From Patescibacteria group bacterium (GTDB taxonomy: Bacteria; Patescibacteriota; Patescibacteriia; Patescibacteriales; JAQVLT01): a stretch of 39,483 bases of DNA. The first letter of the stretch is position 1. Every line of letters begins with the position of its first letter. The translations under genes were made by a program, and so were the position numbers. Positions 38,750 to 39,483 of the stretch are shown one piece after another. Below the pieces are notes generated by a model that worked only from the letters and a program-made list of their open reading frames with translations, was not told where the DNA came from and ran no database searches. The DNA is taken from the NCBI GenBank assembly GCA_028704015.1, contig JAQVLT010000001.1, forward strand, positions 1 through 39,483, read 5' to 3'.

Positions 38750-39483
38750 CGTAGATTTGAGTGTGTTAACTTCATTTTTAAACAAACCACCACGCTGTTT
38801 ATAATTTTTAAACATTCCAAAACTAGCGCAAGCCGTGGATAATAATACAATATCGCCACTAGCTGATTTGGCGCGCGCTAAACTTACGGCTTCTTTCATG
38901 CTCTTAACTATTTTAATATTTTTTAGAGAATAGCCGGTTTTTAATATTTCCTTTTTAAAGCGCGGTGTGGCTTTGCCGTCCAATAGAATTAAAAATTTCA
39001 CCCGCTTCTTCACTTCGCGCGCGAACTCGCGAAAATCAGAATTCTTTTCCGCGCCTCCGGCCAGAAGAATAATCGGCGCGCTAAAAGATTTTAACGCTGT
39101 AATCGCTGAATCCGGCGTAGTTGCAAAACTGTCATCGTAATATTTGACGCCTTTCAGTTCGCGGACAAATTCAATGCGGTGTTCCAGCCCTTTGAATTTT
39201 TTCACCGCGCGAGCGATAATCTCTTTTTTGATGCCAACAATTTTCGCCACCTCCACCGCCGCCGCAATATTTTCCTTATTATGTTCTCCCGGTAAACTGC
39301 TCGGCAATTCTGATTTTCCAAACTTAATAACCTTGGACACTTGACTTTTAACCCTTGACCTGATTTTTGAATTAATAACTAAATAACCTTTACTGCCTTG
39401 AAACATAAATATACGCGATTTAGCATTCCAATAATCTTTCATGCTTTTGTGATAATTCGGATTGTTCGGATCAGCCGGCGCCA
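38726..39483 (-). CDS. murD: UDP-N-acetylmuramoylalanine-D-glutamate ligase MurD, 5' part beyond the window
   Basis: Adds D-glutamate to UDP-MurNAc-L-Ala, using the product of the neighbouring racemase. Only the C-terminal half is inside the window. The frame is open to the edge and reads PNNPNYHKSMKDYWNAKSRIF across the apparent ATG at 39442, which matches the family (HKSMEDY.NAK.RIF), so that ATG is internal. GEHNKENIAAAVEVAK, KGLEHRIEFVRELKGVKYYDDSFATTP, LLAGGAEKNSDF and LLSTACASFGMFKNYKQRGG are diagnostic. Two repeat-like stretches are in frame: SKIRSRVKSQVSK (39325-39365) and the last residues STNKMQIYK, encoded by a 45-bp palindrome in which the stop codon is centred. Confidence 0.95.
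   Translation of the reverse strand, partial: APADPNNPNYHKSMKDYWNAKSRIFMFQGSKGYLVINSKIRSRVKSQVSKVIKFGKSELPSSLPGEHNKENIAAAVEVAKIVGIKKEIIARAVKKFKGLEHRIEFVRELKGVKYYDDSFATTPDSAITALKSFSAPIILLAGGAEKNSDFREFAREVKKRVKFLILLDGKATPRFKKEILKTGYSLKNIKIVKSMKEAVSLARAKSASGDIVLLSTACASFGMFKNYKQRGGLFKNEVNTLKSTNKMQIYK

Overview
This window is a compact, AT-rich bacterial chromosome segment that most resembles a Candidate Phyla Radiation (Patescibacteria) genome. The call rests on style: housekeeping genes shuffled next to uncharacterised small proteins, a GspE/PilB-type pilus ATPase, a MurD/MurI cell-wall pair, conserved small membrane proteins, and intergenic and intragenic DNA full of short palindromes that also occur in frame inside proteins. 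TGA is used as a stop, so the TGA-recoded lineages of that radiation are unlikely. A genus or class cannot be fixed from the sequence alone.

Layout, left to right. 233-4377 (-): a tandem-duplicated pilus/secretion ATPase and a polytopic membrane protein. 4590-10606 (-): ruvB, a small unknown gene, a UvrD helicase fused to a RecB-like nuclease, and an M16 peptidase. 10697-14834 (-): an O-antigen-ligase-like membrane protein, a nucleotidyltransferase-Nudix fusion and rmuC. 14957-17397: a candidate 16-residue Lys/Cys/Gly peptide gene, then a three-gene block of unknown function with its own promoter. 17545-20035 (-): RNase Y and ClpP, each with a good sigma70-type promoter. 20258-21628 (+): the GDP-mannose enzyme ManC. 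21637-22760: an atypical region with a zinc-ribbon ORF, a large palindrome, a consensus promoter, a MITE-like element, a broken tRNA-Glu copy and an intact tRNA-Glu, leading into a cold-shock gene. 23087-24298 (+): tsaD. 24348-27968 (-): an unknown small gene, PEP synthase, a GxxExxY protein and a small membrane protein. 28218-29165 (+): thioredoxin reductase. 29317-35565 (-): a MarR-controlled efflux locus (MarR, two membrane-fusion adaptors, a DHA2-type MFS pump) followed by an ABC exporter pair. 35770-36405 (+): rnhB. 36763-39483 (-): holA, murI and the 3' part of murD.

Functionally the window combines DNA repair and replication (RuvB, UvrD-nuclease, RmuC, RNase HII, DNA polymerase III delta), RNA turnover and translation (RNase Y, tRNA-Glu, TsaD, cold-shock protein), proteostasis (ClpP), envelope and sugar metabolism (MurI, MurD, ManC, O-antigen-ligase-like protein), redox (TrxB), central carbon metabolism (PpsA) and export.

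The most unusual property is the density of several distinct short inverted-repeat families, and how often they sit inside essential genes without breaking the frame. Examples are four repeat-derived segments in tsaD, a 108-nt (36-codon) MITE-like unit in the O-antigen-ligase-like gene, a 35-nt palindrome in the nucleotidyltransferase-Nudix gene, the murD stop codon at the centre of a 45-bp palindrome, and a tRNA-Glu fragment interrupted by two palindromes. Other points of interest are the 16-residue peptide gene with a structured leader and its own terminator, a likely leaderless ABC ATPase mRNA, a MarR operator over its own start site, and two mutually exclusive hairpins ahead of the cold-shock gene.
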